DNA of 64,000 nt from Mesocentrotus franciscanus (lineage: Eukaryota; Echinodermata; Echinoidea; Camarodonta; Strongylocentrotidae), in NCBI GenBank assembly GCA_037976565.1, contig CP137672.1, positions 34,860,737 through 34,924,736 on the forward strand. Reading direction: 5' to 3'. Position 1 is the first letter of the stretch, and the number at the start of each line of letters is the position of its first letter. Under the pieces are notes generated by a model that saw only the letters and a program-made list of their open reading frames with translations, ran no database searches and had not been told where the DNA came from. Position numbers and translations under genes: made by a program. Below, one piece after another: positions 23,771 through 34,121 of the stretch.

Positions 23771-24510
23771 TTAAAGGGCAAGTCCAATCCAAAAATAACT
23801 CACTTTCAATAGAACCAGAAAAATCAGACAAACCAATCAAAAAAAGTTTGAGCGAAATCGGATAACTAATAAGAAAGTTATGAGTTTTTAATGACATGAA
23901 AAACTTTGAAAATCACTACACAAATTGGCAACTCACTCATGAGTCTGTGACGTCATGTCCTCACTATCCACTAATTATTTTCCTTAATATATTGATAATA
24001 TAAATTTCCTATTTCCCCCCTAAGATTCTTATTTCTTCACACCAGCATCCAAGTTAGATTGATAGTAATATGTTTTTGTGTGGATGCACTAATATAAAGT
24101 AATTTTTTTCCAGTTAAATCATGAAAAATGTGAATTTTGATAAACTATTTATATAAAAATCAATAATTATGAATATACAATATTCAGAAAATAGTATCAA
24201 TTCTTCAAAGTTCAAAAAAAAATGAGCAAAGGCATGGGGAAATCAAGTTTTGGGGGATAAAAATGAAAATTAATGGGATTAAACTATATAAAGGAATTGA
24301 CAAATAATGAGGACATGACGTCACAAAATGATAACCAAATTGGCAATTTGTGTAGTGATTTCCATTGCTTTTTAGTTTTACATACTTTTTCAAAAATTCA
24401 TAACTTTCTTATTAGTTATCCGATTTTGCTCAAACCTTTTTTGATTGTTTTGTCTGATTTTTCTGCTTCTATTAAAGGCAAGTTATTTTTGGAGTGGACT
24501 TGTGCTTTAA
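23771..24510. mobile_element. 740-bp palindromic MITE with TTAA ends (piggyBac-like)
   Basis: This is the cleanest copy of the family. TTAA (23771-23774) with AGGGCAAGTCCAATCC is the left end; GGAGTGGACTTGTGCT with TTAA (24507-24510) is the right end. The arms are complementary nearly throughout, with a central A/T-rich part and TGACGT motifs in both arms. It has no coding capacity and would have to be mobilised in trans. Confidence 0.8.
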
Positions 24511-24719
24511 GCATCATAACTTTCATTTGGGTGTGATGGTTTGCATATTCATTTGCGATCGAGCAAAAACCTTAAGATTTTTGAGGTCGCAGTGTGAAAA
24601 ATTACATCTTATAACGAGGAAAAAACAATCCCGATGGGGGGGTTTAAGCACAATTTAATAATGAAAAACTAAAAAGACCGTTAATAAGAAACATAATTTA
24701 ATATGTGAACTATAAATCA

Positions 24720-25205
24720 GAGGGGCACCAGAGATGTAAAAAGGCGCTTATGGGAATGGAAAATGGGGCACGTATAAGATAATAGGGGCATTTATCAGAA
24801 GTGAAAAGGGCAATTATGAGAAAAGGAAGGCGCTTTTATTAAAAAGGAGAAATTAAGGGGCAATTATCAGAAAGTAGAATGGCCCTTATTACAAAGGTTA
24901 AGGGGGCATGTGTCAAAATAAAAGAGGCACTTATCAGAGTTGGAAAGGGGTACTTAATACAAAGTAAAAGGGGGCACCTCTCAAATTCGAATAGGGACAC
25001 TCAACAGAGATAAAAAGGGGGACCTATAATAATGAAAAGGTGGCATACAAAGGAAAAGAGGCACTTGTCAAAATAAAAGGGACATATCTCAGATTTGAAA
25101 AGAGGCATAGGTGAAGGGGGCACTTATGAGAATTGTGAACGGGAAGCTATTAGACATAAAAAGGGGCACTTATCTGAAGTTTAAAAAAAGCACTTTTAGG
25201 CTATT
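24720..25205 (+). repeat. GGGGCACTTAT minisatellite, third locus
   Basis: The 5' part resembles 2897-3085 and the 3' part resembles 14880-15180, so this locus keeps the longest version of the array. Confidence 0.8.
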
Positions 25206-25499
25206 TAAAATAGTGGGGGCATTGTGCCTCCTGCCCCCCCCCCCCGGTGCGTTGCCTCTACAGAGAGTTTCTGTTTCCCTTGTGTGTTTGACTGTATATA
25301 TACATGTATATGTCGCCTTCCTGTTTCACCTGTGCTCAAAGGTTTGCCCGGGGCGTCATCGCCTTCGTGGTCGAACTAATTGAAATAAAATTACATCAAA
25401 ATCTATCTGGAAATCAGATGTAAAGCACTATTTTTTTCTGTTTTGCCCGTGGAAATTTGAAAATCACGCCGGCCGATACTTCGCTCGCTCAGTGGGGGT
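25206..25499 (+). repeat. Shared repeat block (as 15205-15420 and 49065-49230)
   Basis: It carries TTTGACTGTATATATACATG, GTCGCCTTCCTGTTTCACC and ATTACATCAAAATCTATCTG. It is joined at about 25430 to unrelated GC-rich sequence. Confidence 0.7.
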
Positions 25500-25650
25500 C
25501 GGGGTGGGGCGTAGTGAGCACTTTTTATACTCAACACCCCGAAGCAAAAAAAAAAGGTAAATTTGTGGTCACCATCTTTTTTTTTCCTTTTTTTTGCCAG
25601 GGGCAAGGCCCGCTCGGCCACCCCTCCCACCTGGATCCGCGCCTGGATAC
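25500..25650 (-). mobile_element. GC-rich hAT-like element end
   Basis: The right end reads ACCTGGATCCGCGCCTG, whose reverse complement CAGGCGCGGATCCAGG is a typical hAT-type terminus. It abuts GATACATGCAGGAGG, which in the paralogous copy (49726) is preceded by unrelated DNA. The left terminus was not located, so the copy is probably truncated. Confidence 0.45.
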
Positions 25651-27606
25651 ATGCAGGAGGTCTGTGCGTTAATACAAAGTTTTGAAAAAGTCATCATAAA
25701 ACTGTATTTAATGGCGCCAGTAAATGGCAGTAGACCATCAATTTTTCGGAAGGCATTGAACGTTTCATAAAGCCTAGTCATTGAGCTGCAGTTTTGAAAA
25801 AAAGGTTTGGTGATTCTCTTGTTCAACTCAAAATTATTAAGATTAAACGAGAAGTTTAATCAGATGATTGTAATCAAAAGCTGTTGGGGCAGGAGATCGT
25901 TTTTCAGATTATGGGGGAGGGGGGCACACCAACATTTCATCCTGTAGGGATACTTTAAAAGGGGCTCCATGCAAAGGGCAAATGTACATTAAAAACAACA
26001 ACATCTGCCAATAACATGCACCTCCCTGATTAATGCATTAGCATTTGTTATTCCTCCTCAACATCAAGCATCATGTAAATAAAACGCAAATCAAGCAAAG
26101 AGAAGAAGAATGATTTGTGAGACAGTCTGTTTATATAATTGAAGGGGCGTTTTGATTTACTGATTATGCTGATGGTGTTTATGGTCTACATTTTTTCTTA
26201 CAAAGAGAAATCAATCGTTTCACCACAGTGTTTTTAAAACCAGGGTGTCAATGATTAGGTTTGTATTACGACTACAGTACACCCTGCCAAGCTGTAGGTT
26301 GTCCTAATCCCACTCAAATTGTATATTGGCAATTTCTAATTTTTATCGGCAAATGTGTAACTTTGAGGACCCATATTAAATCAGAATTTATCGGCATTAT
26401 GTCCTAAAAATAGGGATTTTAAAATATTTTTTAAAATAACATTTTATAAAGGGTGTTGGGGGGTCCCTCCATTTCATTATTTATTGAGCTTGGTGTATAA
26501 TACGCAGCGTCTTATCCATCGTTTTTTTTTTCTTCAAATGTGAGAAAGTTTTCTTTTCTTTTGTATAATGTTGTCTATGTAGTTCATAATTCTATCCTTG
26601 CGCTTCAACACTACGTCTGTTATGTTGATACCTCTTCTCTTCAGTTGTCTCCGTAGACACAACACTTGTTCTTTTTTATTTAATATTTATTATTGTGTTA
26701 ATTTGTTATAACATTGTTTGTTGAGGGGTCCACACTCTACAAGCCATGCTTTTTAGTGGATCCCTCCATTTTCACATTAGACATATAAATATACAGCAAC
26801 ATCTTTATTTTTATTCTTGATTTAGATTGTATGATATGATTATCTTATTATTCCTTGTAACTTTTTAAAGAAGAATAATATAAATAATATTATTTTTTTT
26901 TGCAAAGAAAAATAACATGCACACTTGTATAATTTCTTTTGTATACTTTAATTGTTGTTTCTGATTTTATTTATTGTATATAATTTGTATTTTTCTCGTT
27001 GAAAATGGAATAAAAATTTGAACTAATATCAGACTTCGCGCACTGATAAGAGTTTGCCCTGAATAGCTTTGAAATGACAAGAGAGCACTTAAATGTATTT
27101 AATAAATGTTCTATTATAATCTTGAGATATTTATTTTATTCATTTATTTATTCGTTTGTTTATTTAGATCCTACGCCTTCTCAGGTCTAACAAGGAAATT
27201 GTCAAATTAATTAATAATGAGAATTCACAATGCAGCGGCGGGTGAACCTGCATGTCTAAATTGGAGTGGGCAATTTGCTTTAATGTGTCCAAGCAAGAAT
27301 TGAACAGAGTTGAGGTAAAGGTTGAAACAAGAGGGATGGAGAGGTGGTAGAGAGGAAAAATTAGCATAGTGTACAAGAGGAAAATTAGGATGCGAGAGAT
27401 CAGAGTAGAAGAAAAAGAGATGGAGGAAAATGAAAAGAGAAGTGGGATATGAAAGTGACAAGATATGCGTAATACAGCATGATGACTTTCCAGACAATGA
27501 AATTAGAAATTTCACCATGTTGAGTTTCAAAATACACATCACACATTGAATAACAGGTATTAGGTACGCATAACTCGAGTATGGTATAAATAAATTATAC
27601 AAATAC
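25651..27606 (+). other. 5' duplication block upstream of gene A
   Basis: This aligns with 49726-51860 and, from about 26230 on, also with 46840-47890 and 48455-48530. Landmarks are CAGGGTGTCAATGATNAGG, GTATAATACGCAGCGTC, CTACGCCTTCTCAGGTCTAA and GGTACGCATAACTCGAG. It is polypurine-rich around 27300-27440. Minus-strand frames in that part are rich in F, L, S and P and recur in each copy with different ends, so I regard them as non-coding. Confidence 0.7.
26521..27025 (+). mobile_element. Probable non-LTR retrotransposon 3' tail
   Basis: The paralogous copies (47130 and 51050) read directly from CTTATCCATC into CTTCGCGCACTGATA. Here about 500 bp of T-rich sequence intervenes, ending GAAAATGGAATAAAAATTTG, which looks like the untranslated 3' end of a CR1/L2-like retrotransposon. 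No coding part is left. Confidence 0.5.
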
Positions 27607-28119
27607 TTAAAGATACTATGTCCCTTTTGCAGCCAACATTAAATTCTGTAGAACTTTGCAGGAATTATGAATATGTCATGTATGTCCTATCTGTGAAATT
27701 TAAACGTTAGCAGTGTCCTAATATTCAAATTATGCAAGGAAACCCGTTTACTTGCTAGACTTCACTGTCAGACACTATTGAGTGACTGACTGGCTTTTTT
27801 CATCTTTGGTAATAACATACATAAAATGAGCTGTAAAGGGTACATGAGCATTTGTCTTCATCAATAACCCACTTCTTGTAATGGCACAGCATAAAGCGTA
27901 CGACCATTCGGTACAATGGTCTGAAAAATCAGACTATTACTTACTGGCTCTATAGCTCCTAAGTCGATTCGACAAATAATAGTCGTTATTTTCCCACTTA
28001 AAGACATTTTCAAGCCCCCTTTTTTAAAGGAAAGTTCTAAATTAGTATTGTCTTTCAAATGCCGTTGGAATTTAACCTTTTCATTTTTTGGGCCTACAAA
28101 TGAGACATAGTACCTTTAA
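27607..28119. mobile_element. TTAA-flanked MITE, first of a tandem pair
   Basis: Left end TTAAAGATACTATGTC at 27607; right end GACATAGTACCTTTAA ending at 28119. The paralogous sequence upstream of gene B (about 52083) has no such insert. It is non-coding; a 65-codon minus-strand frame inside has no recognisable family. Confidence 0.65.
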
Positions 28120-28615
28120 AGGTAATGCAAAGTTTTGGTAAATTTTGAAATTGGATGGATAGTAATTCTTTCAATTTTTGATATATTTGGATGCCCCTGT
28201 GGATATATTATAAGCACAAAAAATTTAGCACCTAAAACACTTTCGAGCAAATTGAATAATCAAAATTTACCGGTGCTCCCGGTAAATTTCATATATTTCA
28301 AATAGCGCCTAAGGCCATTCCATGGTAGCTGCGACCATGTAAATCTCAGAATATGCAGTTCCGATAATAATTTCCAAACGGGAATAGCAAATCGGTCGAT
28401 TGTAATCAAGAAAAATTGTTTTAAAGCTAAAGTAATATCAGTCTTGAGAGGGCGCTATACAACATAAAGAGTTTATTATTTACTATTTCATCACTTTAGA
28501 CTCGATTTCAACCGCGACAACGATCATTGAATATTGTAAAGTCGCATATATGCTTCCAATATGTTCATTTGGACCAAATTTATGACCCCATACCAAAACT
28601 TTGTAATACCTTTAA
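28116..28615. mobile_element. TTAA-flanked MITE, second of a tandem pair
   Basis: Left end TTAAAGGTAATGCAAAGTTT at 28116; right end AAACTTTGTAATACCTTTAA ending at 28615. It shares its left TTAA with the preceding element. It is absent from the corresponding site upstream of gene B. Confidence 0.65.
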
Positions 28616-28681
28616 TAAATACACCGTAACCAAACAGTACCCAGTACCAGATAGTACCAGTTCTATCCAGTAATTAATAGT

Positions 28682-28691
28682 GGGAATTCCC
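28682..28691. promoter_or_regulatory. Palindromic Rel/NF-kappaB-type site, distal (gene A)
   Basis: GGGAATTCCC fits the GGGRNNYYCC consensus on both strands. The aligned position upstream of gene B reads GGAAATTCCT (52156-52165). It lies 766 bp before the gene A start codon. The call rests on sequence and paralogue conservation only. Confidence 0.5.
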
Positions 28692-28814
28692 ACCCCTAAG
28701 AGAAACAAATCATACTCATTTAACCCCTTGACTACTGAATTCTCTCATCCCATAGGTTTTAATACAAGGACCACCCGGTTCTTGTTCACAACGGGTTAAT
28801 GGTTTTAATGAGAT

Positions 28815-28873
28815 GGATCGCTGACAGGTGCGTGGGTGAACGAGCCGTTCACCCACGCACCTGTCAGCGATCC
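28815..28873. repeat. Perfect 27-bp palindrome with 5-bp loop
   Basis: The arm starting GGATCGCTGACAGGTGCG (28815-28841) is followed by GAGCC and its exact reverse complement (28847-28873). The gene B upstream region has only the left arm (about 52290-52316), so the right arm was gained here or lost there. Confidence 0.9.
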
Positions 28874-28913
28874 TTCAGCAAAAGGATCACACGAGCCAAG
28901 GTTTAACATATTA

Positions 28914-29074
28914 GGGACTTTTAGATTTGCACGTCGACGTAGTGGACTGCCACGTGTGCCATTCTTTCAGGGCACTGGCCCGTGCCCGGCAGTGCCTTAA
29001 AAGGACGTCACATTACCTTAAAAGGATGTCACCGTGGCAGTCCACGTTCTCGTCGTGTAAAATCTAAAAGTCCC
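28914..29074. mobile_element. 161-bp MITE with TATTA target duplication in the gene A upstream region
   Basis: Terminal inverted repeats begin GGGACTTTTAGATTT and end AAATCTAAAAGTCCC; further in, GTGGACTGCCACG pairs with CGTGGCAGTCCAC. TATTA flanks both sides (28909-28913 and 29075-29079). The gene B upstream region reads AACATACTATTTTCTATTG without the insert. Confidence 0.85.
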
Positions 29075-29100
29075 TATTATTCCCTATTGTGAACGTTGGT

Positions 29101-29110
29101 GGGAATTCCC
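29101..29110. promoter_or_regulatory. Palindromic Rel/NF-kappaB-type site, proximal (gene A)
   Basis: GGGAATTCCC in the context GTTGGTGGGAATTCCCACGC is identical in gene B (52385-52394). It is 346 bp from the gene A ATG and 333 bp from the gene B ATG. Conserved spacing and sequence favour function, but recent duplication alone could explain part of it. Confidence 0.6.
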
Positions 29111-29420
29111 ACGCTCGATCTACGGAAAAAAACAAACGATTTTTCAGTCATGCTCGTACAACTGGTTATAATTTGAGTTGTTGCTGACTGAAACATCATC
29201 ATACGCCCCTCACTGAAAGCATAGTCGCCATTAGAGCTACTTCGTAACGTAAGTTCTAAAGAAGAAGCGTAAAGTAATTTCATAATGTTGTACCGGGTAA
29301 GCCCTATTAATCATGGAATGCACTATGTTTAACATTTTTCAGTGCAATACTAGATCCACCTAAGTATTTACAAAACATAAGACACCTTTGAATGAGGAGG
29401 CCAATTAATACACGGATGTT

Positions 29421-29433
29421 TTTTTTTTCACAG
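29421..29433 (+). other. Splice acceptor before the gene A coding exon
   Basis: A polypyrimidine run followed by CACAG/GTCGT ends at 29433, 23 bp before the ATG. Gene B has TTTTTTCGCAG/GTCGT in the same place. This implies an upstream non-coding exon in both genes and a single long coding exon. The donor site was not identified. Confidence 0.65.
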
Positions 29434-29456
29434 GTCGTATGCTTGAGTAGTCAACG

Positions 29457-30602
29457 ATGGCTGCTTTCTTGGAGCAAGCTGTCCATAAGAAACTCAAATG
29501 TCCTGCCTGCAAGAGATTCTTCAAGGACCCCAAGAACCTGACCTGCTCCCATACCTTCTGCAAGGGTTGTATTGAAACTCTCCTGGAGTCTCATTGGAGA
29601 AGAGACGTTCTGCTGTGTCCTACGTGCAGAGGGGGAACTTGGATTCCATGTGGAGACGTGAGTGGACAGCAATCAAACGCAACAGTCCGATCACTGGTTG
29701 AAGCTGTGGAGGCCCACAATTCGTTGCAAAGAGAAGGGAACTACGATGGAAGACTTCAGGTCTTCAGGAGTCAGAGATCGGATGAACTCCATTTTGGCCC
29801 GCTAATTAGACAACAGGAGTCTGAATGGGTTCTGCGGGCTCAGCTGCCTGTTGGAGATACCGTGAACGGAATTGCAGTATCACCAAACAATCAAATAGCT
29901 GTTTGGTGTTGCACTGGAGGAATAGCCATATATTCTTCTGCGGGCAAAATGCAAGGTACTATTCTGGAATCTGTTCAAGTTCATGACTTACGCTTCATGC
30001 TTAATATTGGATACGTTATTCGCGAGTCCTATAACATAATTTCCCTGTACAAATATCCAAATGAAAAGCTTGATGTAACGTTTGAGACAATGAATGTTGC
30101 AAACGATACATCTGGTGGTCTCGCTGTAGGCAAGGATGGGCTCATCTTCATAGGTTACAGTGTATGCAATAAAATACAGGTATTTAAGCCAGAGGGTGGG
30201 AAGGCAATTAGAGAGATAACGTGTAGCGGATTTGTACCATGGCAAATGTTTGCGATGACATCCAGTCAAGTACTTGTCGTTAATGATAGTTGTAACAATG
30301 TACACGTGATCAACGAGGTGTCTGGTGCTATCATTAATAGCATCGGCAAAGATGGTGAATACCGGCCTTACCCTGCTGTGTATCAGGATAATTCAGTTAT
30401 CATTGCTTGGGTTCAACACGATCAGGGTCTGCTGAGCATCGTGCAGTACACAAAAGAGCTCAAATACATCAAAAACGTCTTCATTGATATCAAGATAATC
30501 AAACCAATTCGAGCTGGTTGCTATTTGCAGGCATTCGAGACGGGGGAGATTGCTTTCCGCACTCCTGACTTGCTTTACATCTTCCATGAGACATGGGAGT
30601 AA
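29457..30602 (+). CDS. RING-finger E3 ubiquitin ligase-like protein with C-terminal beta-propeller (gene A)
   Basis: This 381-residue protein is encoded in one exon. Residues 15-57 form a complete C3HC4 RING: C15-x2-C18, C30, H32, C35-x2-C38, C54-x2-C57, with CSHTFCKGC and LLCPTC. RING domains of this type recruit ubiquitin-conjugating enzymes. There is no B-box and no predicted coiled coil, unlike classical TRIM proteins; a ~60-residue linker follows. From about residue 125 to the end there are repeated strand-rich segments (GDTVNGIAVSPNNQIAVWC, AVGKDGLIFIGYSVCNKIQV, SQVLVVNDSCNNVHVINEVS, NSVIIAWVQHDQGLLSIVQY), most like a small NHL/WD-type propeller, probably for substrate binding. No signal peptide or membrane segment is seen, so a cytosolic location is likely. 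The start has a good context and is aligned with gene B. The closest relative in the window is gene B; the linker is shorter here. The ligase activity is inferred. Confidence 0.88.
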   Translation: MAAFLEQAVHKKLKCPACKRFFKDPKNLTCSHTFCKGCIETLLESHWRRDVLLCPTCRGGTWIPCGDVSGQQSNATVRSLVEAVEAHNSLQREGNYDGRLQVFRSQRSDELHFGPLIRQQESEWVLRAQLPVGDTVNGIAVSPNNQIAVWCCTGGIAIYSSAGKMQGTILESVQVHDLRFMLNIGYVIRESYNIISLYKYPNEKLDVTFETMNVANDTSGGLAVGKDGLIFIGYSVCNKIQVFKPEGGKAIREITCSGFVPWQMFAMTSSQVLVVNDSCNNVHVINEVSGAIINSIGKDGEYRPYPAVYQDNSVIIAWVQHDQGLLSIVQYTKELKYIKNVFIDIKIIKPIRAGCYLQAFETGEIAFRTPDLLYIFHETWE

Positions 30603-33340
30603 ATTCCAGTTTTTAATATAAAACGTGGAGTTTAACAAACTTACAAAACCCGAACATTTAAAACTGTTATTTGGTCAAGTGGAAAAAAAATACCCCCCCC
30701 CGGTACAGACCTGTCTTTGCCCGTGCCTTGTAAACCTGTGCCGAAATTTAATTTAAATCAAATAGTAGGTCTAGACTCCGCTCTATTATAATGCTATAAT
30801 AATGTTGACCGATTTCATTACGCCGTCGACAGTAGACTATGTAACGTTTACTCCAATTAAGTAACAAGGCGTTGCTCTCATTATTGCAAATAGTGGTTAT
30901 TTTATTAGACAGATGTAGGTAGATAATCAAAATCAAAGACGGGGAGGGGGAGGGGGTAGTACACCTTCTAATCAACTGAAAGTATACATTAGACATAGAA
31001 TTCACATTCATTCCCGCTATTATGGGGGATGAGGAGCTGCCTCCTTCCAATGTTATTTCTAATACTGATAAGATTCCCTAAGTGTTCATGGTAGTGGCAA
31101 CGTAAGCAAATTATTGTGTTCAAAATAGTACAACGTATTTGAAAATGGTCTTTTTAAAATGTGTATGATACTATACAAAGACAATTACTTAATTCATATA
31201 TTTGTAATGATGGTTAAGGCATAATTCTATATGCTTATATTTTTTGTTCTTTTTTTCAAGGACATTTTTATAATTTAGGACATCATTTAATTTTAGATAT
31301 CCATAGTTGTTCACTGGAACGATGTGTAACTATTGTGAATTGAGTGAACTTACTCCTTTGTCTGTACAATCCCTAATTCTAGTACCTATATCTATCTTTC
31401 TTTGCTTATAATGCATTTATGTTTTTGTATGCGTTCATTTATTTATTCATTCATGTATTTATTCATTCATTTGTGTAGGTTTATTGAAATAAATTATTTT
31501 GTAAATCAGTCCAAAGACCGATACATTCAAAATTCACATCGTTAAATTGTTCAAAATTATATAAAAGAATACAATACATTCAACAAAACTGACATCGAAC
31601 ACAAATTGAGATTAGAAATAAAGAAGAATTGTTCAAAATATTGCACTTCAAATTGATAACAAACATAAACAAATATTATAATTATAAAGACAGAAAAAGA
31701 GAAATGACAATTGACAAGCTGGGGAAAACGTCAGAGAGAACTCAAAGGAAGAGAAGGGAGCTATTGAGAAAAGGTAACAATTGAAGAGTGTCGTTTCATT
31801 TGTTCAGGGTTAAAGGTATAGACCAGCTTTGGAAACGCCCCCCCCCCTTCTCAAAAAATGAAATTAAAGCCCTTATTACCAATAATGTTAACAAAATATG
31901 TTTAGACTAATACGTGATGATACAAATTTTGCCGGAAACCGCCTACTAATTGATATATTTGGTAAGTTATCATATCGATCCGGCCTGGATAGATATCGCG
32001 TAGTCCCATATACATCTTTCTGTGTACAGTGCTTGTAACTTTACCAAGACTGGGCCAAATTTCTTATCATTTTGATGTTTCCACAACCTTGCAGTACACA
32101 CCAATACTTATATGTTAGATGATCAATCTTTTCTGATCGATTCCACAACGTTTCTTTCACAATGCAATCGCATGACCAGAACTGGTATATACCTTCAACA
32201 TGTGAATCCTGGTACAGGCGACTAAATGATTAACTCTGAGTTATTGGGTTTCTATATATAGTTACGACTACAGATAAAAATACCTGAACTATGTCAGTTG
32301 AAAGGTAAACAGAATGAACATCACAGTGAAATAGATACCGAGGATTTAGCTTGAAACTATAGATCATGTCTTACATCGTTACACTAAACTTGTAGCAAGG
32401 AATCCCCCGCTGTATAAAGGGGGATCAGAAAAAAATTATTTTAGTTTATAGCCCAACACCTTGTTGTGAATTTCATAATCAATTTATATCCAAATTACTT
32501 ATTCAAGAATTAATCAATTTAATGTTACATTGATTTTCTCTGTACTCTGATGTTGTTAGACTAATAGTTTTGGTGTAAATAAACAAAACATTTGAACTAC
32601 TTTTCGTCGCATATGCATGAAATGCACAGGATCTATTGTAGTTTTTTTTATGAATTCCTAGTTATACTTTTAGTTGGAAAGGAAATCAACGTATCATATA
32701 CCTTAATTTCTACTACATGTAGTTAATCTTGTTATTATATTATGCATGAAAGTAAATTTCCCTTTCCTTACTAGTTTTATGATACTTTCACAGTTGATAA
32801 ATTAAATGTCTTTATTATTTTGGAAAAGGCATAGAGAGATCCTTGTATTAAGCGCAATAAAAGCATAATTAATATTACCATTATTATTATTATTATTAAA
32901 ATGGATTTCAATTATGTCAGTCATCATGTTCCATTCAAGTTATGTTACAAATTTCATGTTCAATCAAATTATATTTTCTTAAAGGGGATAGAATGAATAA
33001 ACTTGAAGTATGAATTAGGTCACTGAAATTACCAGAAAGTAGTTCTTTGTCTAGTGTCATTGGTGTGAATTTTTTTCTCGAAAGAAGTGAAAGACCGAGT
33101 CATCAAAAGTATTGATTTAGGAGAAGACATGCAGGAGGTATATGGAAACTTCTGTTGATGATATTCGTATAATATGCCAGCGGTTATAACGGCAAGCGTG
33201 TATGTCAGCAATCATGAAGGAAAATAAAAACAACTATCGACATTAGTATGATTAAAGACTATCCTTACTCCAGCGAACCACGTCAAACTGTCTTCAGCAT
33301 TCTTTGCAACTAACGACAGACTCCTAGGCATTGACCCTTT
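30603..33340 (+). other. 3' flank of gene A (duplicated, non-coding)
   Basis: This aligns with 15989-20540 and 56353-61340. The stretch just after the gene (about 30690) is shortened compared with the other units, losing the GTCTCCGTTGTCAAAGCTC segment. Poly-C runs occur at 30694-30700 and 31840-31848. A minus-strand frame at 30748-31050 is shared with the other units but looks fortuitous. Confidence 0.7.
31814..32196. mobile_element. ~385-bp MITE with TTAAAGGTATA(G/T)ACCAG ends
   Basis: The left end AGGTATAGACCAGCTTTGG follows TTAA (31810-31813). The right end CCAGAACTGGTATATACCTT precedes TCAA, a mutated TTAA. The unit of gene B lacks it (about 57630-57660, GTTTACATTTGAATCC). A fragment at 33885-33915 shares its internal GTATATGGGACTAC motif. 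Confidence 0.6.
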
Positions 33341-34121
33341 AGAGTGGGAAAAGGTTGCATTTTAAAGAGAAACGGACACAAATAGATACTCTCTCTCTCT
33401 CTCTCCGTCTCTTTGTTTACCATATGTCTTCTATCTTCCAGTCCTATCTCCATTTATTTTTCTTCTCTAATGTACGATATATCAAGGACGCAGATCTGAT
33501 CACCCAAAGCATTCTTTTCGATAATTTGACAAAAAAGTATTACAGGGAGATGTGAGTTTTTACAGCTAACATCTATCTGTTATTACTGTACTGATGAATA
33601 CCTTGTCAACCATTTATGTTAGTAATTATCGGGTAGGCTCATTGTGCGTTGACTAAAATTTACCAACTGTTACATAAAACATGCCCTCATAGAACAAACT
33701 GGATTTGAACTTTGTGTGGACCATAATTTTATACTAAATCTGTTGTTTGAAATAATACGCTGTGAAATAAATGTTTATATTCAGTGTCTGTGATTTCTAC
33801 CTTGAAACGTTTGAAATCAACACAATACCCAACGCGCTATTTCCCCAGGCAAACCCAAAACACAATATCGGCAGAATTACTTACTTAAAGATAAAGATGT
33901 ATATGGGACTACACGAACATGTGGCATAAAAATTCATCCCGATTTTTATGATGTTACATGCCATGTTTAGAATATTAAGGCAAGTGAAGAGCCATGCTTT
34001 TCAGGGAACATTTTTTATCTGATGTTCTTCCACACTTGCATAATACAATGATAACGCTCACCAATCATTTTTCACCTCTTCCCAGAACTCAACCTTCTTT
34101 TTAATAACCCACATAAGCCTG
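33341..34121. other. No gene seen
   Basis: Unique A/T-rich sequence with a short (CT)n tract at about 33388-33405. The 66-codon plus-strand frame at 33355 has no recognisable family. The polarity of the duplication ends here. Confidence 0.5.
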
